A model generated the notes under the pieces. That model did no database searches, was not told the origin of the DNA, and worked only from the letters and a program-made list of their open reading frames with translations. A program made the position numbers and the translations under genes. Source: Pseudomonas marginalis (GTDB lineage Bacteria; Pseudomonadota; Gammaproteobacteria; Pseudomonadales; Pseudomonadaceae). Taken from it: DNA of 64,000 nucleotides. Of the stretch, positions 47,021 to 55,933 are shown piece after piece; the first letter of the stretch is position 1, and each line of letters opens with the position of its first letter. The DNA lies in the NCBI RefSeq assembly GCF_001645105.1, contig NZ_LKEG01000034.1, positions 260,278 to 324,277 on the forward strand, in the 5' to 3' direction.

Positions 47021-47134
47021 AGGTGGGGCTTGCTGTGGTGAGCAGGCTTGCCCTGCGCTGGGCTGCGAAGCGGGCCCGCCGGATTCTCAGTGAACCCGGC
47101 GGGGGACAAGCCCCCCCACCACAGCAAGCCACCT
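47021..47134. repeat. Degenerate long inverted repeat, REP-related
   Basis: The arms AGGTGGGGCTTGCTGTGGTG (47021-47040) and CACCACAGCAAGCCACCT (47117-47134) pair with 2 unmatched bases across about 76 bases. Inside lies a second hairpin (CCCGCCGG... CCGGCGGG, about 47075-47102). The element differs from the REPINs here and probably belongs to another family. It fills the kauB to MFS gap. Confidence 0.65.
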
Positions 47135-47182
47135 CCCACACTGTTTTGTGTGTTCTCAAGAATTATCCACAGGAGCGTGGCA

Positions 47183-48325
47183 ATGCGTTGGGCGACTTAT
47201 TTCGCCGTCCTGGCCTCGGTACTCAGCGTCGGCCTGGCGCTGGGTGTCGGCATGCCGCTGGTGTCCCTGCGCCTTGAAAGCTGGGGCTACGGCAGCTTTG
47301 CCATTGGCGTGATGGCGGCTATGCCCGCGTTTGGTGTGCTGCTGGGCGCCAAGGTCTCCAGTCGCATGGCCTCCTGGCTCGGCACGGCCAACCTCATGCG
47401 TCTGTGCCTGTGGGCGGGCGCGGTGTCCATCGGCTTGTTGGCGATCCTGCCCAGCTATCCGGTCTGGCTGGTGTTGCGGCTGATGATCGGCGTGATCCTC
47501 ACCATCGTATTTATCCTCGGCGAAAGCTGGATCAACCAATTGGTAGTGGAGCAGTGGCGCGGCCGGCTGGTGGCCCTGTATGGCTGCAGTTATGCCTTGA
47601 GCCAACTGTCGGGCCCGTTGCTGCTGGGCCTGATCGGCACCGACCATGATTATGGTTTCTGGGTGGGCGTAGCCCTGCTGATGGTGGCGCCGCTGTTGCT
47701 GCTGGGACGCGCCGGCGCACCGAGCGCCGAGTCCTTCAGCGTGACCTTCGCGCAACTGTGGCGCTTCTGCCTGAGTCTGCCCGCGATTGCCTGGGCGGTG
47801 GCGCTGTTCGCCGCATTCGAGGCGATGATCCTCACGTTGCTGCCGGTGTATTGCCTGCAGCAAGGCTTCACCGCCGAAGTTGCCCTGGCCATGGTCAGCA
47901 CGGTGGTGGTCGGCGATGCGCTGCTGCAACTGCCCATCGGTGCGCTGGCCGACTACCTGCCGCGACGCACGTTGTTCCTGGGCTGTGCGCTGTTGTTGCT
48001 GGCATCGAGCCTGGCCATTGCGCCGTTGATGCACACGCCGCTGATCTGGCCGGTGTGGGTGCTGTTCGGCGCCAGTGCCGGCGGTTTGTTCACCCTGTCG
48101 CTGATCCTGATCGGCGAGCGTTACCGTGACGATGCGCTGGTGCGCGCCAATGCCCATGTGGCGCAGTTGTGGGGTATCGGCTGCCTGATCGGCCCGTTGG
48201 TTGCCGGTGCCGGCAGCCAGTGGGTCAGCGGGCATGCGCTGCCGTGGCTGATGGCGGCGGGCGCGCTGGGGCTGGTGGTGCTGTTGCTGCGCCAAGGCGC
48301 CTTCGGCGCAGCACAGCCAGCCTGA
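47183..48325 (+). CDS. MFS transporter
   Basis: The 380-residue protein begins MRWATYFAVLASVLSVGLAL and has about 12 hydrophobic segments with the central break near residue 190. The ILGESWINQLV and GCSYALSQLSGPLLLG segments are typical of the YcaD/UMF-like MFS group. The substrate is unknown; an amine or amino acid is suggested by the neighbours kauB and puuB. AGGAG lies 8 bases before the ATG. The frame continues 45 codons upstream into repeat sequence, so that extension is discarded. Confidence 0.85.
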   Translation: MRWATYFAVLASVLSVGLALGVGMPLVSLRLESWGYGSFAIGVMAAMPAFGVLLGAKVSSRMASWLGTANLMRLCLWAGAVSIGLLAILPSYPVWLVLRLMIGVILTIVFILGESWINQLVVEQWRGRLVALYGCSYALSQLSGPLLLGLIGTDHDYGFWVGVALLMVAPLLLLGRAGAPSAESFSVTFAQLWRFCLSLPAIAWAVALFAAFEAMILTLLPVYCLQQGFTAEVALAMVSTVVVGDALLQLPIGALADYLPRRTLFLGCALLLLASSLAIAPLMHTPLIWPVWVLFGASAGGLFTLSLILIGERYRDDALVRANAHVAQLWGIGCLIGPLVAGAGSQWVSGHALPWLMAAGALGLVVLLLRQGAFGAAQPA

Positions 48326-48360
48326 CCTGACATGCAATCGCGTGTGGGGCTTCGTCTTTC

Positions 48361-49926
48361 TTAGAGCATCCGCTCGAGGCCAACGCTGGTGGCGAACCAC
48401 GCATTGAAGCGCCGCCACCAGTTGCCCGGCTCGCGGGTGAGGGTGTGCAATTGGCCGTTGTCCTCGGTGACCCACACGATCTGGCCATCCTGCAATTTCG
48501 CCTCATAGCTCAAGGCCGGGGCCATGCCTTGCAGCGCCAGGTTACGCACGTGTTCCGCCAGCTCCGGGCTGTCGACCAGCACACCCACTTCGGTGTTCCA
48601 CAGCACCGAGCGCGGGTCGAAGTTGAAGGAGCCGATAAACGATTTCGTCCGATCAAAAATCATCGCCTTGCTGTGCAAGCTGGAGTCCGAACCACGGAAC
48701 GTACCGCGCCGAAACAGGTGTGGGCCGCTGCCGCCGCCGTCCCCAGGTTGGCGGCGCAGCTCATAGAGCTTCACGCCATGTTCCAGCAGGGCCTTGCGGT
48801 AGGGCGCGTAACCGCCGTGCACGGCCGGCACGTCGGTGGCTTCGAGCGCGTTGGTCAGCAGGCTGACCGACACGCCGGCGTCGGCGCGCCCGGTCAGGTA
48901 CACCAGCCCCGGTTGCCCCGGCACGAAGTAGGCCGAGATCATGATCAGCTCGTGGTTGACCCCTTCGAGTTCCGGCGCCAGTTGCGTCGTGAGCAGCAGC
49001 CGAGGGTCTGGGTCGGCCTTGGACAGCACCTTGCTCGGCGCATCCCAGAGCGCCTGGTTCCAGGCCCAGATCAGCTCGCGGCGCCAGATGTCCATGCGCG
49101 GTTGGGTCTGGTAGGTGCGCAAGCGGTTGTACAGCGCGTGATTCTGCTGGCGCGACTCGGCCAGCGAGGCTTCCAGTCGCACGCGTGCGGCGGCCAGGTC
49201 GCCTCGGGTCGGCGCAATGGACACGAAGTCATCAATGGGTTTGCTCAGGGCACTGTTCCAGTACTGGTCGAAACTGTGGCCGAGCTGCTCAGCCACCGGC
49301 CCCACGCTGAGCATGTCGATGTCGGTGAAGTTCAGGTTGGGCTCGGCGTCGAAATATTCATCCCCCAGGTTGCGCCCGCCGACGATGGCCACGCTGTTGT
49401 CCGCCAACCACAGCTTGTTGTGCATGCGCCGATGCTGCAGCGACAGGTTGAACAAGCGGCCCATGGCCCGTGTCGCGCCGGTGCTGCGCCCTAGGTGCAG
49501 CGGGTTGAACAGGCGAATCTCGATCTTGGGGTGGGCGGCGAGGGTGGCGATGATCTGGTCCAGGCCATCACTGGTGGTGTCGTCCAGCAGGATACGCACG
49601 CGCACGCCGCGGTCAGCGGCCTTGAGCAGTTCGTCCACCAGCATGCGGGTGCTGATGCCGTCGTGCACGATGTAGTACTGCAGGTCGAGGCTGGTCTGGG
49701 CGTTACGGATCAGCTCGGCACGTGCCATGAACGCCTCGCTGCTGTTGGGCAGCAGGCGGAAACCGGAGCGCCCTTGATAGGGCGCGGCCTGGGCCTGGAT
49801 CGACCGGCCGAACGACGATTGCGCGGCGGGCAGGGCGTCGCTGGGGATGCGCGGTACGCTCACAGTGGCGCAGCCACCCAGGGCCAGGGCTCCCAACAGG
49901 AAAAACGGTAATAGCCGTTGAATCAT
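48361..49926 (-). CDS. Phospholipase D-family lipoprotein
   Basis: This is a 521-residue lipoprotein with signal MIQRLLPFFLLGALALGGC (lipobox LGGC). It has two HKD motifs. The first is HNKLWLADNSVAIVGGRN (HxKxxxxD, near 170) and the second HSKAMIFDRTKSFIGSFN (near 405), which together form one catalytic site. The IRNAQTSLDLQYYIVHDG segment marks the N-terminal PLD half. It is related to cardiolipin-synthase-like and ClsC/YmdC enzymes, but is lipid-anchored. An earlier ATG (49974) precedes no signal peptide. The substrate is probably a phospholipid. Confidence 0.87.
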   Translation of the reverse strand: MIQRLLPFFLLGALALGGCATVSVPRIPSDALPAAQSSFGRSIQAQAAPYQGRSGFRLLPNSSEAFMARAELIRNAQTSLDLQYYIVHDGISTRMLVDELLKAADRGVRVRILLDDTTSDGLDQIIATLAAHPKIEIRLFNPLHLGRSTGATRAMGRLFNLSLQHRRMHNKLWLADNSVAIVGGRNLGDEYFDAEPNLNFTDIDMLSVGPVAEQLGHSFDQYWNSALSKPIDDFVSIAPTRGDLAAARVRLEASLAESRQQNHALYNRLRTYQTQPRMDIWRRELIWAWNQALWDAPSKVLSKADPDPRLLLTTQLAPELEGVNHELIMISAYFVPGQPGLVYLTGRADAGVSVSLLTNALEATDVPAVHGGYAPYRKALLEHGVKLYELRRQPGDGGGSGPHLFRRGTFRGSDSSLHSKAMIFDRTKSFIGSFNFDPRSVLWNTEVGVLVDSPELAEHVRNLALQGMAPALSYEAKLQDGQIVWVTEDNGQLHTLTREPGNWWRRFNAWFATSVGLERML

Positions 49927-49988
49927 CAAGGGAGTTGCTTCCAGATCAGGGCGGTTGTCGGCATATGACGGCAATTTCCCGCGAAAGG

Positions 49989-51422
49989 TCAGTCGGCCAC
50001 CTCAGCGAGCATTTTGCTGGCGGCGGCACCGACCTTGCGCACGGCTTCTTCAATCTGTGCGGTTGGCTTGGCAGCGTAGTTCATGCGCAGGCAGTTGCGG
50101 TACTTGCCCGATGCGGAAAAGATGCTGCCTACGGCCACCTGCACGCCTTGTTCCATCAGCACACGGTTGAGCTTCAACGTATCAAAGCCTTCCGGCAGTT
50201 CGATCCACAGCATGAAACTGCCCTGGGGGCGACTCGCCCGCGTACCTGCCGGGAAATAACGGCTGACCCAGTCAAGCATCAAGTCGCGATTACGCTGGTA
50301 TTGCGTGCGCATCCGCCGCAAATGGGGCTCGAAGTGGCCGCCTTTGAGGAATTCGGCTATTGCGATCTGCGGCTGCGTGGCGGTTGATCCGGTGCTGATG
50401 TACTTCATGTGCAGCACCCGCTCCAAGTAGCGGCCGGGAGCAACCCAGCCGATGCGCAATCCGGGCGCCAGGGTTTTCGAGAACGAACTGCACAACAATA
50501 CTCGGCCGTCTTCGTCGAAGGACTTGATGGTGCGCGGGCGTGGATAGCTGTAGGCCAGTTCGCCGTATACGTCATCTTCGATGATCGCCACGTCAAAGCG
50601 CTGGGCCAAGGTCAGCAGCGCACGTTTGCGCGCTTCCGGCATGATGTAGCCCAAGGGGTTGTTGCAGTTGGGCGTGAGCTGGATAACCTTGATCGGCCAC
50701 TGTTCCAGTGCCAGCTCCAGGGCTTCGAGGCTGATGCCGGTGATGGGGTCGGTGGGGATTTCCAGGGCTTTCATTCCCAGCCCTTTGAGGGTCTGCATGG
50801 CGCCGTGGAAGCTCGGTGAATCCACCGCGACAATATCACCCGGCTCGCAAATGGCATGGATGCTGGCGGACAGCGCTTCATGGCAGCCGGTGGTGATGAC
50901 GATATCGTCGGCAGTCAGTTGGCAGCCGGAATCCAATGACAGTCGCGCAATTTGTTCGCGTAATTCCATACAGCCCATGATGTTGTCGTAGTACAGCCCC
51001 GGCAAGTCCTGGCGCCGGCTCACACGGGCCAGGCTGCGCAGCAGGGGCTTGATCGTAGGTGACAATACGTCCGGCATACCACGGCCCATCTGTATGACGT
51101 CTTTGCGGGGGACGGCGCGAATCAGTTCCAGCACCTGGTCCCATTGCGATATTTCCACCGGGCGCTGGGCGGGTCGACCGATTTCGGGCAGGGCCGGCAG
51201 CGCTCGGCCGACCGGCACAAAATAGCCAGATTTGGGTTTGGGCATCGCCAGGCCATTGTCTTCCAGCAATCGATAAGCCTGTTGCACGGTGCTCAGGCTG
51301 ACCCCGTGCTCCACGCTCAGGGCCCGTACGGAAGGCAATCGATCGCCGGGGCGGTAGAAGCCCTGTTCGATGCGTGTACCCAGCAGTTCGGCAAGGTTGA
51401 CGTAGAGGGTCATGGCGGTCAC
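49989..51422 (-). CDS. MocR-type regulator (GntR DNA-binding + aminotransferase-like domain)
   Basis: The 477-residue protein has a winged helix at about 10-75 (RIEQGFYRPGDRLPSVRALSVE, then SLSTVQQAYRLLEDNGLA), joined to a type I aminotransferase fold. The PLP lysine is in LCSSFSKTLAPGLRIGW, and the PLP-phosphate and cofactor segments TGCHEALSASIHAI and DSPSFHGAM are present. MocR proteins sense amino acids or PLP. The likely targets are neighbouring amine genes, but this is inference. An ATG three codons later could also start it. The DUF1127 gene is divergent 157 bases away. Confidence 0.9.
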   Translation of the reverse strand: MTAMTLYVNLAELLGTRIEQGFYRPGDRLPSVRALSVEHGVSLSTVQQAYRLLEDNGLAMPKPKSGYFVPVGRALPALPEIGRPAQRPVEISQWDQVLELIRAVPRKDVIQMGRGMPDVLSPTIKPLLRSLARVSRRQDLPGLYYDNIMGCMELREQIARLSLDSGCQLTADDIVITTGCHEALSASIHAICEPGDIVAVDSPSFHGAMQTLKGLGMKALEIPTDPITGISLEALELALEQWPIKVIQLTPNCNNPLGYIMPEARKRALLTLAQRFDVAIIEDDVYGELAYSYPRPRTIKSFDEDGRVLLCSSFSKTLAPGLRIGWVAPGRYLERVLHMKYISTGSTATQPQIAIAEFLKGGHFEPHLRRMRTQYQRNRDLMLDWVSRYFPAGTRASRPQGSFMLWIELPEGFDTLKLNRVLMEQGVQVAVGSIFSASGKYRNCLRMNYAAKPTAQIEEAVRKVGAAASKMLAEVAD

Positions 51423-51579
51423 TCCCGAGAGACCAGTACAGATAGGGGGAAAATACAGGATTCAGGCGTCCGCAGGCAGTGTCTGTATGGATTTAATAAG
51501 ATTGAGTTGAATCTGTAATGCTTTTGCCCCGGCGCTCATGCTTGTCACTCGTAGCAACAAGCAATCGAGGGGCAACACC

Positions 51580-51804
51580 ATGAGCGGTATGAGCGATGTG
51601 CGGCTGGCGTTACACAGTCAGGAGTTGGAGGCAGGGCAAGCGCGCGCGACGGCGCCGCGGGAGATCAGCCGCTGGAGCCTGTTCTGGCACCGCCGTCACA
51701 CGCGCAGGGCGTTGCTGCACCTGACCCGCGAGCAGTTGCGTGACGTCGGGCTGACCGAGGAGCAGGCGCGCCAGGAAGGAGTGAAACCGTTCTGGCGCAG
51801 TTGA
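51580..51804 (+). CDS. DUF1127-family small basic protein
   Basis: This is a 74-residue protein from ATG 51580 (MSGMSDVRLALHSQELEAGQ). The C-terminal half has the DUF1127 pattern: FWHRRHTRRALLHLTREQLRDVGLT with the EEQARQEGVKPFWR end. Known members are arginine-rich small proteins, some of which bind RNA or modulate stress and carbon metabolism. GAGGGG lies about 9 bases before the ATG; an upstream in-frame ATG (51538) is less likely. The stop is one base from the convergent oxidase stop, leaving no room for a terminator. Confidence 0.88.
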   Translation: MSGMSDVRLALHSQELEAGQARATAPREISRWSLFWHRRHTRRALLHLTREQLRDVGLTEEQARQEGVKPFWRS

Positions 51805-51805
51805 T

Positions 51806-53098
51806 TCACACCCGCTCTTTGAGCCTATGCCAGAGCATCCCCAATGCCAGCAGTGGCGAGCGCAGGTGCTTGCCGCCGGGGAAGGTGAGGTGCGGCACCT
51901 GGGCGAACAGATCAAAGCGCGCCTGTTGTTGGCCACTGATGGCTTCGGCCAGCAGCTTGCCCGCCAGGTGCGTGGCGTTGAGGCCATGGCCGGCGTAGGC
52001 CTGGGCGTAATACACGTTGGGTTGGTCGGCCAGTCGGCCAATCTGCGGTAGGCGGTTGGCGCCGATGCCGATCATGCCGCCCCATTGGTAATCGATTTTT
52101 ACATCGGCCAGTTGCGGGAACACCTGCAGCATCTTCGGACGCATGTACGCGCCGATGTCCTTGGGGTCGCGACCGGAGTAGTGGCACGCGCCGCCGAACA
52201 GCAATCGGCGGTCGGCAGACAGTCGGAAGTAGTCCACGGTCACGCGCTGGTCGCACACCGCCATGTTCTGTGGCAGCAGGTTGGCGGCCTGGGCTTCGCT
52301 CAACGGCTCAGTGGCGATGATGTAGCTGCCGGCGGGCAGCACTTTGCCGCTCAGGTGTGGGTTGAGGTCATTGAGGTAGGCATTGCAGGCGAGTACCAGG
52401 GTCTTGGCGCGTACATTGCCCTGAGCGGTATGCACGTTGACCTCGGGGCCGTAGTCGATGCGCGTGACTTCGGACTGTTCGAACAACTTTACGCCCAATT
52501 GCTGCGCCGCGGCGGCTTCGCCGAGGGCCAGGTTGAGCGGGTGCAAGTGGCCGGAGCCCATGTCGATCATACCGCCCACGTAGCGGTCGGAGCCGATTAC
52601 GCTGCTCATCTCGCTGGCCTGCAGCAGGCGCACTTCATGGCGATAGCCGAGGCTGCGCAGTTCTGCGGCGTCTTCGGCCAGGCCTTGCAGGTCGCGAGGT
52701 CTGTTGGCGAGGTCGCAGTAACCCCAGGTCAGGTCGCAAGGGATCTGAAAGCGCTCGACGCGCTCGCGCACGATCTCCACGGCTTCCAGGCCCATCAGCT
52801 TCATCTCGCGCACGCCCTCGGTCCCGATCACCTTGGCGAACTGGTCCAGGCCGTGGCCCACGCCGCGAATCAACTGGCCGCCGTTACGCCCGCTGGCGCC
52901 CCAGCCGATTTTGCGCGCTTCCAGCAACACCACGCTGAAACCGCGTTCGGCCAGCTCCAAAGCCGTGTTGAGCCCGGAAAAACCACCGCCTACCACGCAC
53001 ACATCCGCCGTGTTCTCGCCGGTCAGTACCGGGTAATCGGGGTGCGGCACGCTGCTGGCCGCGTAGTAGGAAGTGGTGTGCCGGGCGCTGGCGGTCAT
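51806..53098 (-). CDS. FAD-dependent amine oxidase, PuuB/PauB-like (gamma-glutamylputrescine oxidase type)
   Basis: From 53098 the protein is 430 residues (E. coli PuuB 426). The Rossmann FAD motif is VCVVGGGFSGLNTALELAERG, then the GASGRNGGQLIRG signature of DAO-fold amine oxidases; the C-terminal YAQAYAGHGLNATHLAGK completes FAD binding. Glutamylated polyamines are probable substrates, with the aldehyde then passing to the KauB-type dehydrogenase. AGGGA lies 8 bases before the start, and MLPM three codons earlier is an alternative. The frame continues far upstream without homology. Confidence 0.85.
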   Translation of the reverse strand: MTASARHTTSYYAASSVPHPDYPVLTGENTADVCVVGGGFSGLNTALELAERGFSVVLLEARKIGWGASGRNGGQLIRGVGHGLDQFAKVIGTEGVREMKLMGLEAVEIVRERVERFQIPCDLTWGYCDLANRPRDLQGLAEDAAELRSLGYRHEVRLLQASEMSSVIGSDRYVGGMIDMGSGHLHPLNLALGEAAAAQQLGVKLFEQSEVTRIDYGPEVNVHTAQGNVRAKTLVLACNAYLNDLNPHLSGKVLPAGSYIIATEPLSEAQAANLLPQNMAVCDQRVTVDYFRLSADRRLLFGGACHYSGRDPKDIGAYMRPKMLQVFPQLADVKIDYQWGGMIGIGANRLPQIGRLADQPNVYYAQAYAGHGLNATHLAGKLLAEAISGQQQARFDLFAQVPHLTFPGGKHLRSPLLALGMLWHRLKERV

Positions 53099-53213
53099 GG
53101 GGAGCATCCCTGTTTGGAAAATTTGACGCAGGATACAGCGGTCGGACGAAGCTGTCTGCGCAGGGCGTTTTGCGGCAGAATCCACGTCTATTCGCCGTTC
53201 GGTACGTGTTTCG

Positions 53214-53567
53214 ATGAGTTGCAACAGCCAGAAAATCAGCGCGCTGCGCAGGCAGATTCCTTCGTTCGAGTGCGTTCCCGGTTGCCACGATTGCTGTGGG
53301 CCAGTGACGACTTCGCCCGAGGAAATGTCGCGCCTTCCGCGTAAGACGGCGGCCGAGCAGGACGCGGCCATGGACGAGTTGAATTGCGTGCACCTGGGGC
53401 CTAAGGGCTGCACCGTGTATGACGAGCGCCCGCTGATCTGCAGGCTGTTCGGCACGACAAAGACCCTGCCGTGCCCCAATGGGCGCGGGCCTGTTGAGCT
53501 GATTCACCCGCGGGTGGAAAAACAGATCCATGAATACATGGCCAGCACCCGGCAGGTACTCGTCTAA
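53214..53567 (+). CDS. YkgJ-family cysteine cluster protein
   Basis: The 117-residue protein has the cluster CVPGCHDCCGP near residues 20-30 and later cysteines in ELNCVHLGPKGCTVYDERPLICRLFG. This CxxxCxxCC...C...C...C pattern defines the YkgJ/zinc- or iron-chelating family. The function is unknown; a metal-bound cysteine cluster is likely. It is divergent from the PuuB-like gene and ends 14 bases before the convergent lrp gene. Confidence 0.87.
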   Translation: MSCNSQKISALRRQIPSFECVPGCHDCCGPVTTSPEEMSRLPRKTAAEQDAAMDELNCVHLGPKGCTVYDERPLICRLFGTTKTLPCPNGRGPVELIHPRVEKQIHEYMASTRQVLV

Positions 53568-53581
53568 CGGTTGTGCTCGAT

Positions 53582-54070
53582 TCAATCAGGGATCGGCAGG
53601 TTTAGGCTCTCCTTCACCTCTTCCATCACGATATAGCTCTTCGATTCCCGCACATGGGGCAGTTTGAGCAGGATATCGCCAAGCAATTTGCGGTACGAGG
53701 CCATCTCGGAAATCCGCGCCTTCACCAGGTAGTCGAAGTCCCCGGACACCAGGTGGCACTCCAGCACGTGCGGCAGTTTCAGTACCGCGCGACGGAACTC
53801 TTCAAAGGTGTCGCCGGATTTGTAATCGAGGCTGATCTCGACAAATACCAGCAAACTGCCCTTTAAATGCTGGGGGTTGAGCCGCGCGTTGTAGCCCATG
53901 ATGATCCCTTCACGCTCCAGCCGACGCACGCGCTCGGTACACGGCGTGGTCGACAGCCCGACCTTTTCCCCCAACTCCGTGAACGAAATACGTCCATCGG
54001 TTTGCAGGATGCGCAGGATGTTGCGATCAATCTTGTCCAGCTCGCGCTTGGTCTGGGTGTTGGTACGCAT
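53582..54070 (-). CDS. lrp: Lrp, leucine-responsive regulatory protein (DadR type)
   Basis: The 162-residue protein has the AsnC/Lrp helix-turn-helix (DGRISFTELGEKVGLSTTPCTERVRRLER, near 27-55) and the RAM ligand domain (HVLECHLVSGDFDYLVKARI). It is divergent from dadA, and its Pseudomonas orthologue activates dadA-dadX in response to alanine. The open frame can be read far upstream over dadA, but only this ATG gives an Lrp of normal length (E. coli 164). Confidence 0.95.
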   Translation of the reverse strand: MRTNTQTKRELDKIDRNILRILQTDGRISFTELGEKVGLSTTPCTERVRRLEREGIIMGYNARLNPQHLKGSLLVFVEISLDYKSGDTFEEFRRAVLKLPHVLECHLVSGDFDYLVKARISEMASYRKLLGDILLKLPHVRESKSYIVMEEVKESLNLPIPD

Positions 54071-54226
54071 AGGGGATACGCCTCTGTGAAAAGGGTTTTT
54101 GCCGAGAATTGTCGCCAAATATAGGCAGTTATATAGTGAAATGCACTGGCAATTGTTTTTTACACTGCGCTCATCATTGCTCGAATAACACACGTCAGCG
54201 GCCATGCCCGCGATGAGGATATAAAA
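54071..54226. promoter_or_regulatory. Divergent lrp/dadA control region
   Basis: The 156 bases are AT-rich in the middle (GGCAGTTATATAGTGAAATG and then GGCAATTGTTTTTTACACTG). Lrp usually binds several degenerate A/T-rich sites in such regions. A single Lrp consensus is not recognisable by eye. Confidence 0.45.
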
Positions 54227-55528
54227 ATGCGCGTTCTGGTCTTGGGTAGCGGCGTCATTGGGGTGACCAGTGCCTACTATTTGGCGCGGGCCGGCTTTGA
54301 AGTGGTCGTCGTCGACCGTCAACCCGCCGCTGCCATGGAAACCAGTTTCGCCAACGCCGGCCAGGTGTCCCCAGGCTACGCCTCGCCATGGGCCGCACCG
54401 GGCGTGCCGCTCAAGGCCATCAAGTGGCTGCTGCAGCGTCACGCGCCGCTGGCGATCAAGGCCACCGCCGATATCGACCAATACCTGTGGATGGCGCAGA
54501 TGCTGCGCAACTGCACCGCCAGCCGTTACGCGGTGAACAAGGAGCGGATGGTGCGCCTGTCCGAATACAGCCGTGACTGCCTCGACGAATTGCGCACCGA
54601 GACCGGCATTGCCTACGAAGGCCGCAGCCTCGGGACTACCCAACTCTTCCGCACCCAGGCTCAGCTCGACGGTGCCGCTAAAGACATCGCCGTGTTGAAG
54701 GAATCCGGTGTGCCGTTCGAGCTGCTCGACCGCGCCGGCATTGCCCGCGTTGAGCCGGCCCTGGCCAGCGTGACCGATATCCTCGCCGGTGCCCTGCGAT
54801 TGCCCAACGATCAGACGGGTGACTGCCAGATGTTCACCACCCGCCTGGCCGACATGTGCAAGCAATTGGGCGTTGAATTCCGCTTTGAACAAGACATCCA
54901 GCGCCTCGACTACGCGGGCGACCGCATCAACGGCGTGTGGATCGACGGCAAGCTGGAAACCGCCGACCGCTACGTGCTGGCCCTCGGCAGCTACTCGCCG
55001 AAGCTGCTCAAGCCGCTGGGAATCAAGGCACCGGTATACCCGCTCAAGGGTTACTCGCTGACCGTGCCGATTATCCATTCGGCAATGGCGCCGACGTCGA
55101 CCATCCTCGACGAGACCTACAAGGTCGCGATCACCCGCTTCGACAACCGCATTCGCGTCGGTGGCATGGCTGAAATAGCCGGTTTTGACCTGTCGCTTAA
55201 CCCGCGTCGGCGCGAAACCCTGGAGATGATCGTCAACGACCTTTATCCTCAGGGCGGCGATCTGTCCGCAGCCACCTTCTGGACCGGCCTGCGCCCGACC
55301 ACACCCGACGGCACGCCGATTGTCGGTGCCACCCCATTCAAGAACCTGTTCCTGAATACCGGCCATGGCACCCTCGGTTGGACCATGGCGTGTGGTTCCG
55401 GTCGTTTGCTGGCCGACCTGATGGCGAAGAGAACCCCGCAGATCAGCGCCGAAGGCCTCGATATTTCCCGTTATGGCAACCACCAGGAGTCCGCAAAACA
55501 TGTCAATCCAGCGCCAGCTCACCAATGA
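54227..55528 (+). CDS. dadA: DadA, D-amino acid dehydrogenase
   Basis: The 433-residue flavoprotein begins [20 protein letters not shown] (dinucleotide-binding GxGxxG), with [22 protein letters not shown] and C-terminal [18 protein letters not shown] and [15 protein letters not shown], all diagnostic of DadA. It oxidises D-alanine and other D-amino acids to 2-oxoacids, feeding electrons to quinone. With DadX it allows L-alanine catabolism. The next gene starts 29 bases before its stop. Confidence 0.97.
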   Translation: MRVLVLGSGVIGVTSAYYLARAGFEVVVVDRQPAAAMETSFANAGQVSPGYASPWAAPGVPLKAIKWLLQRHAPLAIKATADIDQYLWMAQMLRNCTASRYAVNKERMVRLSEYSRDCLDELRTETGIAYEGRSLGTTQLFRTQAQLDGAAKDIAVLKESGVPFELLDRAGIARVEPALASVTDILAGALRLPNDQTGDCQMFTTRLADMCKQLGVEFRFEQDIQRLDYAGDRINGVWIDGKLETADRYVLALGSYSPKLLKPLGIKAPVYPLKGYSLTVPIIHSAMAPTSTILDETYKVAITRFDNRIRVGGMAEIAGFDLSLNPRRRETLEMIVNDLYPQGGDLSAATFWTGLRPTTPDGTPIVGATPFKNLFLNTGHGTLGWTMACGSGRLLADLMAKRTPQISAEGLDISRYGNHQESAKHVNPAPAHQ

Positions 55529-55853
55529 GCGCATGAGCCAGATCGTTGTCCACAGCGGTACCGTGTATCTGGCAGGCCAAGTCGGCGACGACATGAGTGC
55601 CGGGATTGAGCAGCAGACCCGTGAAACCCTGGTCAATATCGAGCGTTTGCTGGACCTGGCCGGTACCGACAAATCCAAATTGCTGTCGGTGACGATCTAC
55701 CTGAAAGACATCGACGCCGATTTCGCCGGCATGAACGCGGTATGGGACAAGTGGCTGCCCAAAGGCGTCGCCCCGGCCCGCGCCACGGTGGAAGCCAAGC
55801 TGTGCGAACCGGAAATCCTGGTAGAGCTGTCTGTCGTGGCGGCTTTGCCTTAA
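55500..55853 (+). CDS. Rid-family imine deaminase in the dad operon
   Basis: The 117-residue protein begins [20 protein letters not shown] and has [21 protein letters not shown] and [24 protein letters not shown], which is the Rid fold with the arginine kept. It differs clearly from the RidA at 29.7-30.1 kb and belongs to another Rid subgroup. Its job is probably to hydrolyse the imine that DadA makes. It starts in a different frame inside dadA, 29 bases before its stop, with AGGAG 9 bases upstream, so translation should be coupled. Confidence 0.9.
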   Translation: MSIQRQLTNERMSQIVVHSGTVYLAGQVGDDMSAGIEQQTRETLVNIERLLDLAGTDKSKLLSVTIYLKDIDADFAGMNAVWDKWLPKGVAPARATVEAKLCEPEILVELSVVAALP

Positions 55854-55933
55854 ACAACGATCCTTCTTCCGGTGCCGAAGCCGTCGGTGGGTGCCGGTTT
55901 TTTCTTCACTTTGCTGCCTAGAAGCGTGCCGCC

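Noticed and set aside
47048..47182. N-terminal extension of the MFS frame
   Set aside because: It lies within the inverted repeat, and the AGGAG-preceded ATG at 47183 gives a proper first membrane helix.
53582..55678. Extension of the lrp frame upstream across dadA
   Set aside because: The added 536 residues are antisense to dadA and lack similarity. Lrp is complete from the internal ATG at 54070.
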